Assembly: GCA_965230335.1 (NCBI GenBank)
Contig: CBDDKS010000006.1
Span: 2,356,001 to 2,420,000, forward strand
DNA: 64,000 nucleotides
Source of the DNA: CBDDKS01 sp965230335
GTDB lineage: Bacteria; Pseudomonadota; Gammaproteobacteria; Enterobacterales; Kangiellaceae
Direction of reading: 5' to 3'
The position numbers and the translations under genes were made by a program. Shown here one piece after another: positions 53,382-63,800 of this stretch; positions within the stretch are counted from its first letter, which is position 1, and each line of letters begins with the position of its first letter. Under the pieces are notes generated by a model. That model did no database searches and was not told the DNA's origin. It saw only the letters and a list, made by a program, of their open reading frames with translations.

Positions 53382-54134
53382 TTATGCCACCTCATGTTCA
53401 AGCCAGCTATAGCCTTTTTCTTCAAGTTCCAAAGCCAGAGATTTATCACCTGATTTTACAATTTGACCTTGAGAAAGAACATGAACAAAATCCGGCTCAA
53501 TAAAATTTAACAAACGCTGGTAATGAGTGATGACAATAAACGAACGTTGTGCATCGCGCAGTTGATTAACGCCTTGAGCGACTACTTGTAATGCATCGAT
53601 ATCAAGACCTGAATCGGTTTCATCCAGAATGCATAACTTGGGCTGTAGTAACATCATTTGAAGTATTTCATTACGCTTTTTTTCACCACCGGAAAAACCT
53701 TCATTGACACCACGTTTGAGAAAGTCCTGAGAAAGATTGACGGTTTGACAATATTCTCTTGCCTGTTTCATAAAAGTCACTGTATCTATGGGTGTTAAAT
53801 TATTGGCTTTGTATATGGCATCCAGTGAAGTTTTTAAAAATTCCAGATTGCTTACACCAGGAATTTCTACTGGGTATTGAAAAGCCAAAAACAAACCTGC
53901 GGCGGCACGTTCTTCTGGTTCCAGCTCCAATAAATTGTTATCCAGAAATGTCGCGCTGCCCTGACTGACATGATAGCCATCACGTCCTGACAACACATTA
54001 CCCAGAGTACTTTTTCCTGAACCGTTAGGTCCCATAATGGCATGTACTTCACCAGGGTTAACGGTGAGATTTAATCCATTTAGAATGGATTTATTCTCAA
54101 CATCGACATGTAAATTTTTAATACTGAGACACAT
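53382..54134 (-). CDS. sufC: SUF system ATPase SufC
   Basis: 250-residue ABC-type ATPase that powers the SufBC2D scaffold. Walker A GPNGSGKSTLGNVLSG, signature-like FSGGEKKRNEILQMML, Walker B LCILDETDSGLDIDAL and the H-loop VITHYQRLLNFIEPDFVHVL. The SufC-specific insert with FLAFQYPVEIPGVSN is present. AAGG lies about ten bases before the ATG. Confidence 0.97.
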   Translation of the reverse strand: MCLSIKNLHVDVENKSILNGLNLTVNPGEVHAIMGPNGSGKSTLGNVLSGRDGYHVSQGSATFLDNNLLELEPEERAAAGLFLAFQYPVEIPGVSNLEFLKTSLDAIYKANNLTPIDTVTFMKQAREYCQTVNLSQDFLKRGVNEGFSGGEKKRNEILQMMLLQPKLCILDETDSGLDIDALQVVAQGVNQLRDAQRSFIVITHYQRLLNFIEPDFVHVLSQGQIVKSGDKSLALELEEKGYSWLEHEVA

Positions 54135-54172
54135 GGTGTATCGCCTTATAAATGAACCATGAAGGTTGGTTA

Positions 54173-55612
54173 TTAACCTACAGAACCTTCAAGACTGACT
54201 TCTAATAATTTGCCGGCTTCAACAGCAAACTCCATAGGGAGTTCTTTAAAAACTTCTTTACAAAAACCATTCACAATCATTGAAACGGCTTTCTCTGGTT
54301 CTATACCGCGTTGCTGACATAAAAATAATTGATCGTCACTGACTTTGGATGTCGTGGCTTCATGTTCGATAACCGCAGAGGGGTGTTTACTTTCAATATA
54401 AGGGAAAGTATGTGCGCCACATTGACTGCCGATGAGTAACGAATCACATTGCGTGTAATTACGAGCACCATCCGCTGTGGGATTCATACGTACCAGACCA
54501 CGATAGGCATTTTGACTTTTTCCCGCAGAAATACCTTTTGAAATGATAGTCGATTTGGTGTTACGGCCAATATGAATCATTTTGGTACCGGTATCGGCCT
54601 GTTGAAAATTATTGGTTAATGCTACCGAATAAAATTCACCAATACTGTTATCGCCTTTTAAAATGACAGAAGGATATTTCCAGGTAATGGCTGATCCGGT
54701 TTCTACTTGTGTCCAGGAAATTTTTGCATTGTGATGACAGATGCCCCGTTTGGTTACAAAGTTATAAATACCGCCTTTGCCTTCTTCATCACCAGGGTAC
54801 CAGTTTTGTACGGTTGAATATTTGATTTCGGCATTATCCAAAGCCACCAGCTCAACGACAGCAGCATGGAGTTGATTTTCATCACGCATCGGTGCAGTGC
54901 AGCCTTCCAAATAACTGACGTGGCTGCCTTCTTCGGCAATGATTAAAGTGCGTTCAAATTGTCCTGTTTTGGCTTCGTTAATTCGGAAATAGGTAGAGAG
55001 CTCCATGGGGCAGCGTACCCCTTTGGGAATGTAAACAAAAGAGCCATCACTAAAGACAGCTGAATTTAATGCTGCGTAGAAATTGTCCCGTTGAGAAACC
55101 ACCGAGCCTAAATAACGTTTGACTAAATCTGGATGAGAGTGAACCGCTTCGGAAATAGGACAAAAAATAACGCCAGCTTCTGACAGCTTTTCCCGAAAAG
55201 TGGTCGCTACCGATACAGAATCAAAGACAGCATCAACAGCCACGCCTGCAAGAATGGCTTGTTCATGTAAAGGAATACCCAGTTTTTCATAGGTGCGCAA
55301 AAGTTCAGGATCAACTTCATCCAGGCTTTTGGGTTTGTCTTTCATACTTTTGGGTGCTGAATAATAAGAGACACTGTTGAAATCAATTTTTGGATAAGCC
55401 AGGTGTGCCCATTCAGGTTCTTTGTGCATCGATTGCCATAAGGTAAAAGCTTTTAAACGCCAATCCAACAGCCATTCTGGCTCTCCTTTTTTTTCAGAAA
55501 TGATACGGATAACCGTTTCATTGAGCCCTGGGGGAATAGTATCCGCATCAATATCGGTAACAAATCCAGCTTTGTAATCAGAATCCAATTGTTGATTGAT
55601 GAGATCAGTCAT
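54173..55612 (-). CDS. sufB: Fe-S assembly protein SufB
   Basis: 479-residue core scaffold on which clusters form. Key motifs: PEWLLDWRLKAF, VFCPISEA-like segment, SYLEGCTAPMRDENQLHAAVVELVAL, YSTVQNWYPGDEEGKGGIYNFVTKRG, ETGSAITWKYPSVIL, RNTKSTIISKGIS and CDSLLIGSQCGAHTFPYIE with the conserved Cys. AGGATAA precedes the ATG. First structural gene after the regulator, spaced 48 bp from it. Confidence 0.97.
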   Translation of the reverse strand: MTDLINQQLDSDYKAGFVTDIDADTIPPGLNETVIRIISEKKGEPEWLLDWRLKAFTLWQSMHKEPEWAHLAYPKIDFNSVSYYSAPKSMKDKPKSLDEVDPELLRTYEKLGIPLHEQAILAGVAVDAVFDSVSVATTFREKLSEAGVIFCPISEAVHSHPDLVKRYLGSVVSQRDNFYAALNSAVFSDGSFVYIPKGVRCPMELSTYFRINEAKTGQFERTLIIAEEGSHVSYLEGCTAPMRDENQLHAAVVELVALDNAEIKYSTVQNWYPGDEEGKGGIYNFVTKRGICHHNAKISWTQVETGSAITWKYPSVILKGDNSIGEFYSVALTNNFQQADTGTKMIHIGRNTKSTIISKGISAGKSQNAYRGLVRMNPTADGARNYTQCDSLLIGSQCGAHTFPYIESKHPSAVIEHEATTSKVSDDQLFLCQQRGIEPEKAVSMIVNGFCKEVFKELPMEFAVEAGKLLEVSLEGSVG

Positions 55613-55660
55613 TGAGTTATCCTGTTTGTTTTATCTCAGACTATTAGGTTTGAATGGGTA

Positions 55661-56149
55661 TTAAGTGGTTGCAATGGGCGGTGTTTTAACCAGGGATTCA
55701 TCACCAATAATGGTGGTGTTGGCCATTTTGTTTTCAAGTTGAAGGTTGTCTTGTTTATCGAGCACACTCTGCAAGCTGATGTTGCGTAAATACGAATGGA
55801 TTTGTTCACTTAATTCACACCATAAATTGTGGGCGAGGCATTGTCTGCCGTCGTTACAATCTGCTTTACCATGGCACTGAGTGATATCGGTTGTTTCATT
55901 CACCGCATCAATAACCTGAGCGATGTTGATTTCGTGGGTGGAGTGATTGAGCAAATAGCCGCCACCTGGGCCACGAACACTTTTCACTAAGCCGTTTCGG
56001 CGTAGTTTTGAAAACAATTGTTCTAAATAAGATAAAGAGATGCCTTGACGTACAGAGATATCATTCAGTGCAACCGGAGTGTCCTGGCTGTGTAATGAGA
56101 GATCAAGCATAGCCATAACTGCGTAACGACCTTTAGTGGTAAGTTTCAT
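55661..56149 (-). CDS. iscR: Fe-S cluster regulator IscR (Rrf2 family)
   Basis: 162-residue winged-helix regulator. The N terminus MKLTTKGRYAVMAMLDLSLH and the wing LRRNGLVKSVRGPGGGYLL match IscR. The 2Fe-2S ligands Cys92, Cys98 and Cys104 sit at the same positions as in E. coli IscR (QCHGKADCNDGRQC). It heads the SUF operon rather than an isc operon, and likely represses its own promoter when carrying a cluster. A matching type 1 site overlaps the promoter upstream. Confidence 0.95.
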   Translation of the reverse strand: MKLTTKGRYAVMAMLDLSLHSQDTPVALNDISVRQGISLSYLEQLFSKLRRNGLVKSVRGPGGGYLLNHSTHEINIAQVIDAVNETTDITQCHGKADCNDGRQCLAHNLWCELSEQIHSYLRNISLQSVLDKQDNLQLENKMANTTIIGDESLVKTPPIATT

Positions 56150-56190
56150 AGTGAGGTACTCTTTTTTAAGACAAGCAGGGTTATATCAGT

Positions 56191-56224
56191 ATCATACTAA
56201 TAACCAAGTATTTTAGTCAAGTAT
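56191..56224 (-). promoter_or_regulatory. iscR-suf promoter with IscR type 1 box
   Basis: On the minus strand a -35 TTGACT (56215-56220) and -10 TATGAT (56191-56196) are 18 bp apart. A 25-bp IscR type 1 site (56200-56224), left half ATACTTGACT and right half ACTTGGTTAT around AAAAT, overlaps the -35 and spacer. The left half fits the consensus fully and the right half at most positions. This is the same geometry as autoregulated iscR promoters. The rest of the spacer to suhB shows nothing further. Confidence 0.8.
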
Positions 56225-56349
56225 TTTTTGCTTGCATCTGTAGATTAGAGTGGACTCTCTATGGGGCATTAACTCGCTATATCTCTTCAATTCGTTAGAT
56301 ATCCTCTTCAGGTTCAAGGATCTGATGTAAGGTGATATAACGGATTGTT

Positions 56350-57138
56350 TTAAGCATGGTTTTGTATATGTTGTAACATTAATTTGAAGATTTTGGGGTT
56401 TGCTGCCATGATGGATTCGGCCTGACGATAATTGGGGTTTCCTTCGAAATCAGAAACAATACCGCCCGCTTCAACCACTAAAAGAGCGCCGGCACTGAAA
56501 TCCCAGGGTTTTAGACCATATTCCCAAAATCCATCATGACGTCCACAGGCAACATAGGCCAAATCCAGTGACGCTGCGCCAGCGCGACGCATATCGCCAC
56601 ATTGCTGATATAAATCTTCAAAAATAGCTAAATAATTGGAAAGTTTTTCCATATTACGAAAAGGAAACCCTGTTGCTAACAGGCTTTGTTCCAGTGTGGT
56701 GGAGGCACTGATACGAATTTTTCGGTGATTCAGTTGGGCACTGCCGCCTCGACTGGCGGTAAAAAGTTCTTCCCGACAAGGATCATAAACCACACCAATT
56801 TCGGCACGGCCCTTGATTTCACAGGCAATAGAAACCGCAAAATGAGGAATACCTCGAATGAAATTGGTTGTGCCATCCAGTGGATCAATAATCCATTCAT
56901 ATTCATGTTGACCTTGTTGTCCGGTTTCTTCTGCATAAATGGCATGATCCGGATATACTTTTTGAATGGTTTCGATAATGGCTTTTTCTGCCCGTTTATC
57001 AATGTGTGTGACAAAGTCATTTCTGCCTTTGATATCGGCATGTTTAACAGGCACTTCTCTGTCGTAAGCCTGCATGATAATATCGCCTGCCGCTCTTGCA
57101 GCACGAGTCGCAATAGTGATTAGTGGATGAGCAGACAT
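56350..57138 (-). CDS. suhB: Inositol-1-monophosphatase family protein SuhB
   Basis: 262-residue Mg-dependent phosphatase; in E. coli SuhB also acts in rRNA antitermination complexes. Metal site motifs: YAEETGQQG, WIIDPLDGTTNFIRGIPHFAVSIA, and GLKPWDFSAGALLVVEAGG. Length and start (MSAHPLITIATRAARAAGDII) are typical. Divergent from trmJ, with which it is commonly neighboured (suhB-trmJ-iscR order in E. coli and relatives). Confidence 0.94.
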   Translation of the reverse strand: MSAHPLITIATRAARAAGDIIMQAYDREVPVKHADIKGRNDFVTHIDKRAEKAIIETIQKVYPDHAIYAEETGQQGQHEYEWIIDPLDGTTNFIRGIPHFAVSIACEIKGRAEIGVVYDPCREELFTASRGGSAQLNHRKIRISASTTLEQSLLATGFPFRNMEKLSNYLAIFEDLYQQCGDMRRAGAASLDLAYVACGRHDGFWEYGLKPWDFSAGALLVVEAGGIVSDFEGNPNYRQAESIMAANPKIFKLMLQHIQNHA

Positions 57139-57301
57139 AGCATAATGACCAATAAGAAAAGCATTTTTAGGGGCGCGAATACTACCAGAAAAAGCAGGGT
57201 TTGAACACCTGTAGGGTTTAACTATAAAAAATCAACAGGCTCAGGTATTTTGAGGGAGAGTTTATTGATTTAACTGAAAATCTGATAAAATCGTTCACTC
57301 A

Positions 57302-58108
57302 TTGGCAAATACAAGATTCTCTTCATTGACGACTTCCAATCCATTAGAAGCTTTAAATCAGGTACGTTTTGTCCTGTCTCATCCTACTCATCCAGGTAAT
57401 ATTGGTGCTGCTGCTCGGGCATTAAAAACCATGGGTGCATCCCAATTGGCGCTGATTAATCCAAAAGATTATCCTTCAGAGGTTGCTGTTCGTCGCGCAT
57501 CAGGTGCTCAGGATGTGTTACAAAATACGCAGGTATACACTTCTTTAGAAGAAGCGATTGCTGATTGCCGAGTGGTTATTGGCACAACAGCACGTAAGAG
57601 AAGTCTGGACTGGCCAGGTTTAACACCCCGGGAAATGGCTGAACAGCTGGCATCAGACAAGCTGGCATTACCTATAGCGATTGTTTTTGGTACAGAAAAT
57701 TCAGGCTTGACCAATGAAGAGTTACAGGCCTGCCAATATCATTTAACCATTCCAACCAATGAAACTTATTCTTCGTTAAATTTGGCATCTGCAGTGCAGC
57801 TCATTGCGTACGAACTGAGAGTTGCCCTGTTACAACAGGCAGAGCAGAGCAATGATGAAGAGTCTTCTTTTTCACAAAAGGATAGTCGAACAGAAGAGAG
57901 TGGCGAGCTTCCGGCAACAGCCGCTGAGTTGCAGCAATTAATACAACATATTGAACAGATTTTTACGGGTAGTGGTTATCTGCATGCCAGTAAATTGCAT
58001 ATGACACGACTACGCCTGGGACGCTTATTGAGCAAGTCATTATTAACAGAGAGTGATGTTCGGTTGCTGAGAGGCGCATTGGCATCCATTGAAAAATTTC
58101 GTACTTGA
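57302..58108 (+). CDS. trmJ: tRNA (cytidine/uridine-2'-O-)-methyltransferase TrmJ
   Basis: 268-residue SPOUT methyltransferase that modifies position 32 of tRNAs. Motifs: VRFVLSHPTHPGNIGAAARA, LALINPKDYPS, AVRRASGAQDVL, IAIVFGTENSGLTNEELQAC and the knot segment IPTNETYSSLNLASAVQLIAYEL. No ATG lies upstream of the first conserved block, so a TTG at 57302 is used; the frame is closed 27 bp further upstream and there is no clear ribosome site. suhB, trmJ and iscR/iscS cluster in many gammaproteobacteria. Confidence 0.93.
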   Translation: MANTRFSSLTTSNPLEALNQVRFVLSHPTHPGNIGAAARALKTMGASQLALINPKDYPSEVAVRRASGAQDVLQNTQVYTSLEEAIADCRVVIGTTARKRSLDWPGLTPREMAEQLASDKLALPIAIVFGTENSGLTNEELQACQYHLTIPTNETYSSLNLASAVQLIAYELRVALLQQAEQSNDEESSFSQKDSRTEESGELPATAAELQQLIQHIEQIFTGSGYLHASKLHMTRLRLGRLLSKSLLTESDVRLLRGALASIEKFRT

Positions 58109-58144
58109 TATCTATTGTATCGATGAATTAAGAGATTTGAATCT

Positions 58145-59374
58145 ATGAAGCAACCACTGTATTTGGATTATGCGGCAACCACACCCATGGATCCCCGGGT
58201 ATTTGATTGTATGAAACAATATTTGATGATAGAGGGGACATTTGGTAATCCAGCTTCCCGGTCACATCGATATGGCTGGCAGGCAGAAGAAGCGGTTGAT
58301 ATAGCGCGTCATCAAGTGGCCGATTGTTTACAGTGTGATGCACGTGACATTGTTTGGACATCAGGTGCAACGGAAGCCAATAATCTGGCCATTAAAGGCA
58401 TTGCTGAGTATTTCGATACACTACAAAAAAATGATTTGAAAAAAGACACTTTACCCAAACAGGCCGTTGTATCAAAAAAAACAGTATCAAAAAAAACAGT
58501 ATCAAAAAAACATTTGATCACACTTAAAACCGAACATAAAGCGGTTTTAGATTGTATGGTATTTTTACAATCCAAAGGATGGCAGGTGACTTATCTGCAA
58601 CCACAAAACAATGGTCTGCTGGATATAGAAACGTTAACCCAGGCAATCAATGATGAAACAGCGTTGGTTTCTATCATGTGGGTGAATAATGAAACAGGCG
58701 TGATTCAGGATATACCCAGAATTGCTCAATTATGCCAGGAAAAACAAGTGTTGCTTCATGTTGATGCGGCGCAGGCTGTTGGAAAAGTAGCGATAGATTT
58801 ATCAAAAGTACCGGTAGATTTATTATCGGTTTCAGGACACAAAATATACGGACCCAAAGGTATCGGTTGTTTATTTGTCAGACGACAAGTAGCACATTGG
58901 CTAAAACCTCAAATACATGGGGGTGGCCATGAATCTGGTTTGCGTTCTGGTACTTTGCCAACACATCAAATTGTTGCCATGGGAAAAGCCTGTGCTATTT
59001 TGCATGAAGAACTGAATCAGGAAAAAGCACATCTGGCACATTTAAAACAAGGTTTTCTTCGCGGCTGTCAATCACTTCCCAATTTGCAGATCAATGGTGC
59101 ACAGGATGCTTGTAGTGATCATATGATTAACTTAAGTTTTGAACAGATAAACTCTGAAACCTTGTTGGTTTCCTTACACACGTTAGCACTGTCAACCGGT
59201 TCTGCCTGTAATTCTGAAACTTTAGAACCGTCTCATGTATTGCTGGGTATGGGTTTGGAACGACAAAGAGCAGAGTCGGCATTAAGAATCAGTTGGGGAA
59301 GGTTTACCACAGAAGCAGATATTGATTTTGCCACAGAACAAATAACAGATATTGTTACGCGATTAAGGCAGTGA
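58145..59374 (+). CDS. iscS: IscS/NifS-type cysteine desulfurase with Lys-rich insertion
   Basis: 409-residue class V PLP enzyme of the group I type. YLDYAATTPMDPRVF, SGATEANNLAIKGIAEY, HVDAAQAVGKVAIDL, the PLP Lys in LLSVSGHKIYGPKGIGCL and active-site Cys355 in LSTGSACNSETLEPSHVL are present. About 25 extra residues (near 98-122) including three VSKK(T/H) repeats sit before LITLKTEHKAVLD. No iscU, iscA or hscBA follows, so it may serve tRNA thiolation or thiamine rather than an ISC scaffold. The isc name is by similarity. Confidence 0.88.
   Translation: MKQPLYLDYAATTPMDPRVFDCMKQYLMIEGTFGNPASRSHRYGWQAEEAVDIARHQVADCLQCDARDIVWTSGATEANNLAIKGIAEYFDTLQKNDLKKDTLPKQAVVSKKTVSKKTVSKKHLITLKTEHKAVLDCMVFLQSKGWQVTYLQPQNNGLLDIETLTQAINDETALVSIMWVNNETGVIQDIPRIAQLCQEKQVLLHVDAAQAVGKVAIDLSKVPVDLLSVSGHKIYGPKGIGCLFVRRQVAHWLKPQIHGGGHESGLRSGTLPTHQIVAMGKACAILHEELNQEKAHLAHLKQGFLRGCQSLPNLQINGAQDACSDHMINLSFEQINSETLLVSLHTLALSTGSACNSETLEPSHVLLGMGLERQRAESALRISWGRFTTEADIDFATEQITDIVTRLRQ
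58469..58511 (+). repeat. 15-bp tandem repeat inside iscS
   Basis: Two perfect copies of GTATCAAAAAAAACA (58469-58483, 58484-58498) and a third, one A shorter at the run, starting 58499. They encode VSKKT-VSKKT-VSKKH, an in-frame expansion in a surface loop. Confidence 0.85.
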
Positions 59375-59395
59375 AAAGAACCGTTTTTTTATGGA

Positions 59396-60835
59396 CTATT
59401 GTTTCACTTGCCAGCCACCACCAAGAGCTTTGTAAATAGAAACAAGATTGAACAGTGCATTGATTTCACTTTGTGCCAGTCTGTCTTCGGCTTCAAGTAA
59501 AGTTGCTTCTGCACTGAGTACATCAATAAAAGTATCAATGCCTGCCTCATAACGTTGTCGTGCCAATTGTGCTGACTTTTGACTGGAAATAGCCGCTTGT
59601 TGTAACAGCTTGCGGCGTTCTTCTTCTTTGGAAAAATGACTGATGGCCGTTTGTAATTCTTCGAGTGCTTCCAATACTGTTTTTTCATAGGTGATAACAG
59701 CGCGTTTGGCCCGGGCATCATTTTGAGCAATACTGGCTTTGACACGCCCCATATCAAATGCAGCCCAATTGACACTGGGACCAACGGTGGATGCCAGTGT
59801 GGATGCACCAAAATCAGAAAACCGGGTTGCAATAAATCCAAGGGAGCCAATGATATTAACAATAGGAAACTGATTGGCAACAGCCACATTATAATCAGCT
59901 GTCGCGGCGGTTAGTTGATATTCTGCTGCGGCAATATCGGGACGCCGTTTCAGTAAATCAGAAACATTGCCAACATGAATACTCACAGGAATACTCGGTA
60001 ACGGTGCTGTTTGACTCAGTGCTTGTCGTAGTGCATCCGGTACTTGTCCTGTTAAAACCGATAATCGATTGATTTGTGCGGTGACTTCGGCTTCCAACCC
60101 TGGAATGGTGCTTTGGGTTAATTCCAATTGTGTTAATGCCCGTGAGACATCCAACTGTGTGCCCCGTCCACCTTCAGTCAATTGTTTGGTGAGTTCATAA
60201 GTGTTTTGTTGGTTTTTGGCGTTACGTTTTGCAATATTCAATCGATATTGGGCACCACGTAATTCGACATAGCCGCGAGCCACTTCTGCCGCAATCGTCA
60301 CATAAGCATTGTTTAAACCTGCAACAGCGGCTTGCTCCCGTGCTTGACTGCCTTTTATTTTTGCAGAAACCCGACCGAATAAATCGAGCTCCCAGGCTGC
60401 ATCGAACCCCAGCTCATAATGATCACTGGTGCGACTGGCTGTTGGCGGAATATTGGCTTCACTGGCTCTTATACGCTGATAGGTTGCATTGGAAGTGACT
60501 GTGGGATAACGATCATAACCACTGGATCGTGCAACAGCACGTGCTTCAAGTACGTTGGTGAGAGCGACAGCAATATCTTTATTACTGTCGAGAGCCTGGG
60601 TAATCAAAGCATTGAGTTGCGCATCTTCCAGTGTTTTCCACCAGGTAATCACGGGTTGGGCTGCTTGAAAACGTTGATTGCCAAGATCAATTAAATGGGT
60701 TTGTGATGATCCCTTTGGTGCATCGGGTGCGGTATAGTCACGTGTGCTGACACAGGCACTGAGGCTCAATACACAAAGGCTTGTGAAAAATACAGAGGTA
60801 ATGGAAGATCTTGTAGAAGACTTATTAGGATGCAT
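59396..60835 (-). CDS. Outer-membrane efflux lipoprotein (OprM/NodT family)
   Basis: 479-residue TolC-type outer-membrane factor of tripartite efflux pumps. The signal ends in a lipobox (LCVLSLSACVS). Typical blocks: WWKTLEDAQLNALITQAL, YELGFDAAWELDLFGRVSAK, LTEGGRGTQLDVSRALTQLE, LKRRPDIAAAEYQLTAATADYNVA, and RYEAGIDTFIDVLSAEATLL. ATG 60835 is chosen because AGGAAA sits seven bases upstream; an ATG at 60850 is also in frame. It overlaps the 3' end of the RND gene by 11 bp, so the two are translationally linked. Confidence 0.93.
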   Translation of the reverse strand: MHPNKSSTRSSITSVFFTSLCVLSLSACVSTRDYTAPDAPKGSSQTHLIDLGNQRFQAAQPVITWWKTLEDAQLNALITQALDSNKDIAVALTNVLEARAVARSSGYDRYPTVTSNATYQRIRASEANIPPTASRTSDHYELGFDAAWELDLFGRVSAKIKGSQAREQAAVAGLNNAYVTIAAEVARGYVELRGAQYRLNIAKRNAKNQQNTYELTKQLTEGGRGTQLDVSRALTQLELTQSTIPGLEAEVTAQINRLSVLTGQVPDALRQALSQTAPLPSIPVSIHVGNVSDLLKRRPDIAAAEYQLTAATADYNVAVANQFPIVNIIGSLGFIATRFSDFGASTLASTVGPSVNWAAFDMGRVKASIAQNDARAKRAVITYEKTVLEALEELQTAISHFSKEEERRKLLQQAAISSQKSAQLARQRYEAGIDTFIDVLSAEATLLEAEDRLAQSEINALFNLVSIYKALGGGWQVKQ

Positions 60836-63800
60836 GGGGCATTTCCTCATTCAGTGTCTCTTTTTTCCCGAGCGTGGTCAGTTTTCGACAAATGACATAG
60901 AAAACCGGTGTGAAAAACAGGCCAAATAAAGTGACACCTAACATGCCACTAAATACCGTGAGCCCGATAGCCTGACGCATTTCAAAACCAGCGCCGCTGG
61001 CAAACAAGAGCGGAATAACGCCAAGAATAAAAGAAAAAGCGGTCATTAAAATAGGGCGTAGTCGAGTTTTACAGGCTTCAACAGCGGCCTGAAAACGATC
61101 CATATTGGCGTCATCTTCATTTTGTTTTGCAAATTCGACGATTAAGATAGCATTTTTGGAAGCCAGGCCCACTAAAACGATCAAGCCAATTTGCGTTAGG
61201 ATATTATTATCCATACCGGCAATTAACAATCCGGCACTGGCAGACAGTAAACACATGGGCACAATCAGAATAATGGCCAAAGGGAGTGTCCAGCTTTCGT
61301 ATTGTGCAGATAACAAGAGAAAAACAAATAAAACAGCTAAAGAGAAAATAATAATGGCGGTGTTGCCGGTTGATTTTTCCTGATAGGCCAGCTCTGTCCA
61401 TTCATAACCAAAGCCTTCAGGTAAAACACTCTCGGCTAATTGTTCCATACGTGCCAGTGCCTGGCCCGAACTGTAACCTATGGATGTGTTACCGCTGACT
61501 GCAGCGGCAGGATAAAGATTATAACGGGGCATACGTGAAGGACCGGATGTATCTTGCAGAGTACCTAAGGAACCCAGAGGGATCATATGACCTTCGCTAC
61601 TGCGTACACGTAAACGTAAGATATCATCTTTGGTCAATCTGTAAGGTGCATCAGCCTGAGCCAGTACTCGAAAGGTACGTCCAAGAAAATTGAAATCGTT
61701 GACGTAAGCTGATCCCAGATTGTTTTCCAGTGTATTGAAAACATCCTGCAATTCAACCTTTAGACGGCGTACTTTTTCCCGATCAATATCAAAATAAATT
61801 CTGGGTGTATGGGTTTCAAAAAAGGTATAAGCAGCCGTTGTTTCCGGTGCTTGATTTGCCGCCATGGCAAGCATCCAGGCGGCTTGTTCCAGAGCTTGAG
61901 GGCCTTTGTCGGCACGATCCTGAATCATCATTTTAAAACCACCGGCATTACCCATACCAGAAACGGCAGGTGGTGGCACGGAAATAACAAAAGCATCATC
62001 AATGGCAAACATGGCCGCACTCATATCGGCAATAATGGCATCGATATGACGTCGCTCTTCGATAGGTTTCAATACTGCGAATACAGCACCGGCATTACTG
62101 GCAATGGAATTGGTTGCTGCTGAAAAGCCAGCAAAACCCACAGTATCTTCAACATCGGGAATCGACAAAAGTGTTTGACTGACTTTTTGAATGACGGCAT
62201 CGGTACGATCCAAAGAAGCCCCAGGCGGTAGATTAATAATGGTAATGGCATAGCTTTGATCTTGCTCAGGGATAAAGCCCGTTGGTATTTTGGAAAACTG
62301 AAAACCTGTCAGGGCGATGAGTCCAATATAAAATATCGACATGATAAAGCTGAGTCGTACTATTTTACTGACGATAACGCCATATCTTTCAGAGAGCCGG
62401 TTCATAAAACGGTTAAATAATTGAGCCGGCAATGAAAAAATACTATCACTTTTTTCATTGGTGATACCTTTCATAAAAATAGCTGCCATCGCAGGGCTCA
62501 AGGTTAATGTGACCACTGTTGATAGCATCGTAGCTGCAGCAATAGTCACACCAAATTGTTTATAAAACTGCCCTGAAATACCTTCCATTAACACTGTAGG
62601 CAGGAATACAGCCACCAAAACCAGTGAGGTGGCAATAAGAGCTGAACCCACTTCGGTCATGGTATCTTTGGTGGCTTTTTTGATATCAATGCCCATGCGT
62701 AATTTGCGTTCAACATTTTCAACCACCACAATAGCATCATCAACCACAATACCTATGGCTAATACCAGACCAAACAATGACAACATATTTAATGAGTACC
62801 CAAAAGCCAGCATTAAACCAAAAGTACCGATTAAAGAAATAGGAATAGCAATCACCGGAATAATTGCTGTTCGCCAGTTTTGTAAAAAAACAATGATGAC
62901 CAATATAACCAACAACATGGCCAAAAAGAGTGTGACAAATACTTCATCAATGGATTGGGCAATGTAATTGGTGGGGTTATAAATCACTTTATATTCAAGA
63001 TCGTCAGGAAAGGCTTTTGCAAGAAGTTCCATTTCATTTAAAACCGTATCAGCTGTATCCAGTGCATTGGCACCTGGACGCATATTGAGGAGTACAACAA
63101 CCGAAGGGTTTTCTCCAAGATAACCTCGAGTGACATAACTTTCTGCACCTAATTCAACGCGTGCAATATCTTTTAAGCGGACTAAGGCACCATTTTCTCC
63201 AGACTTCACAATAATATTTTCAAATTCTTTTTTTTCTAATAAGCGTCCCTGAGTTTGTACGGATAACTCAAAAGCATGTTGCTGTCCAGTAATCGGAGCT
63301 TGATTTAAAGTGCCTGCAGCAACCTGAACATTTTGACTGCGTACTGCATTGATCACATCTTGTGTTGTTAAATCCAATGAGGCCATATGATCGGGATCAA
63401 ACCATAAGCGCATGGCGTAATCACTGGCACCATAAACCTGAGAATTACCAACGCCATCCAGTCGGTTCAGTTTATCGCTGATTTCCAGATTGGCATAGTT
63501 ACCAATAAAATTGAGATCATAAGTCCCTTTGGGAGAATACAGGTTGATAGCCATCAGAATATCAGGAGAGTTTTTGATGGTAATGACACCGCGTCGACGC
63601 ACTTCTTCGGGGAGGCGGGGCTCTGCTGCTGCAACACGATTCTGTACAAGGACTTGTGCGGTATCAATATCGGTGCCCGGTTTAAAAGTGATACTGAGCG
63701 TCATAGAGCCATCATTGGTTGCCTGTGAAGACATATACAGCATGTTTTCGACACCATTGATTTCTTGTTCTAAAGGTGTTGCAACAGTACTGGCGATGGT

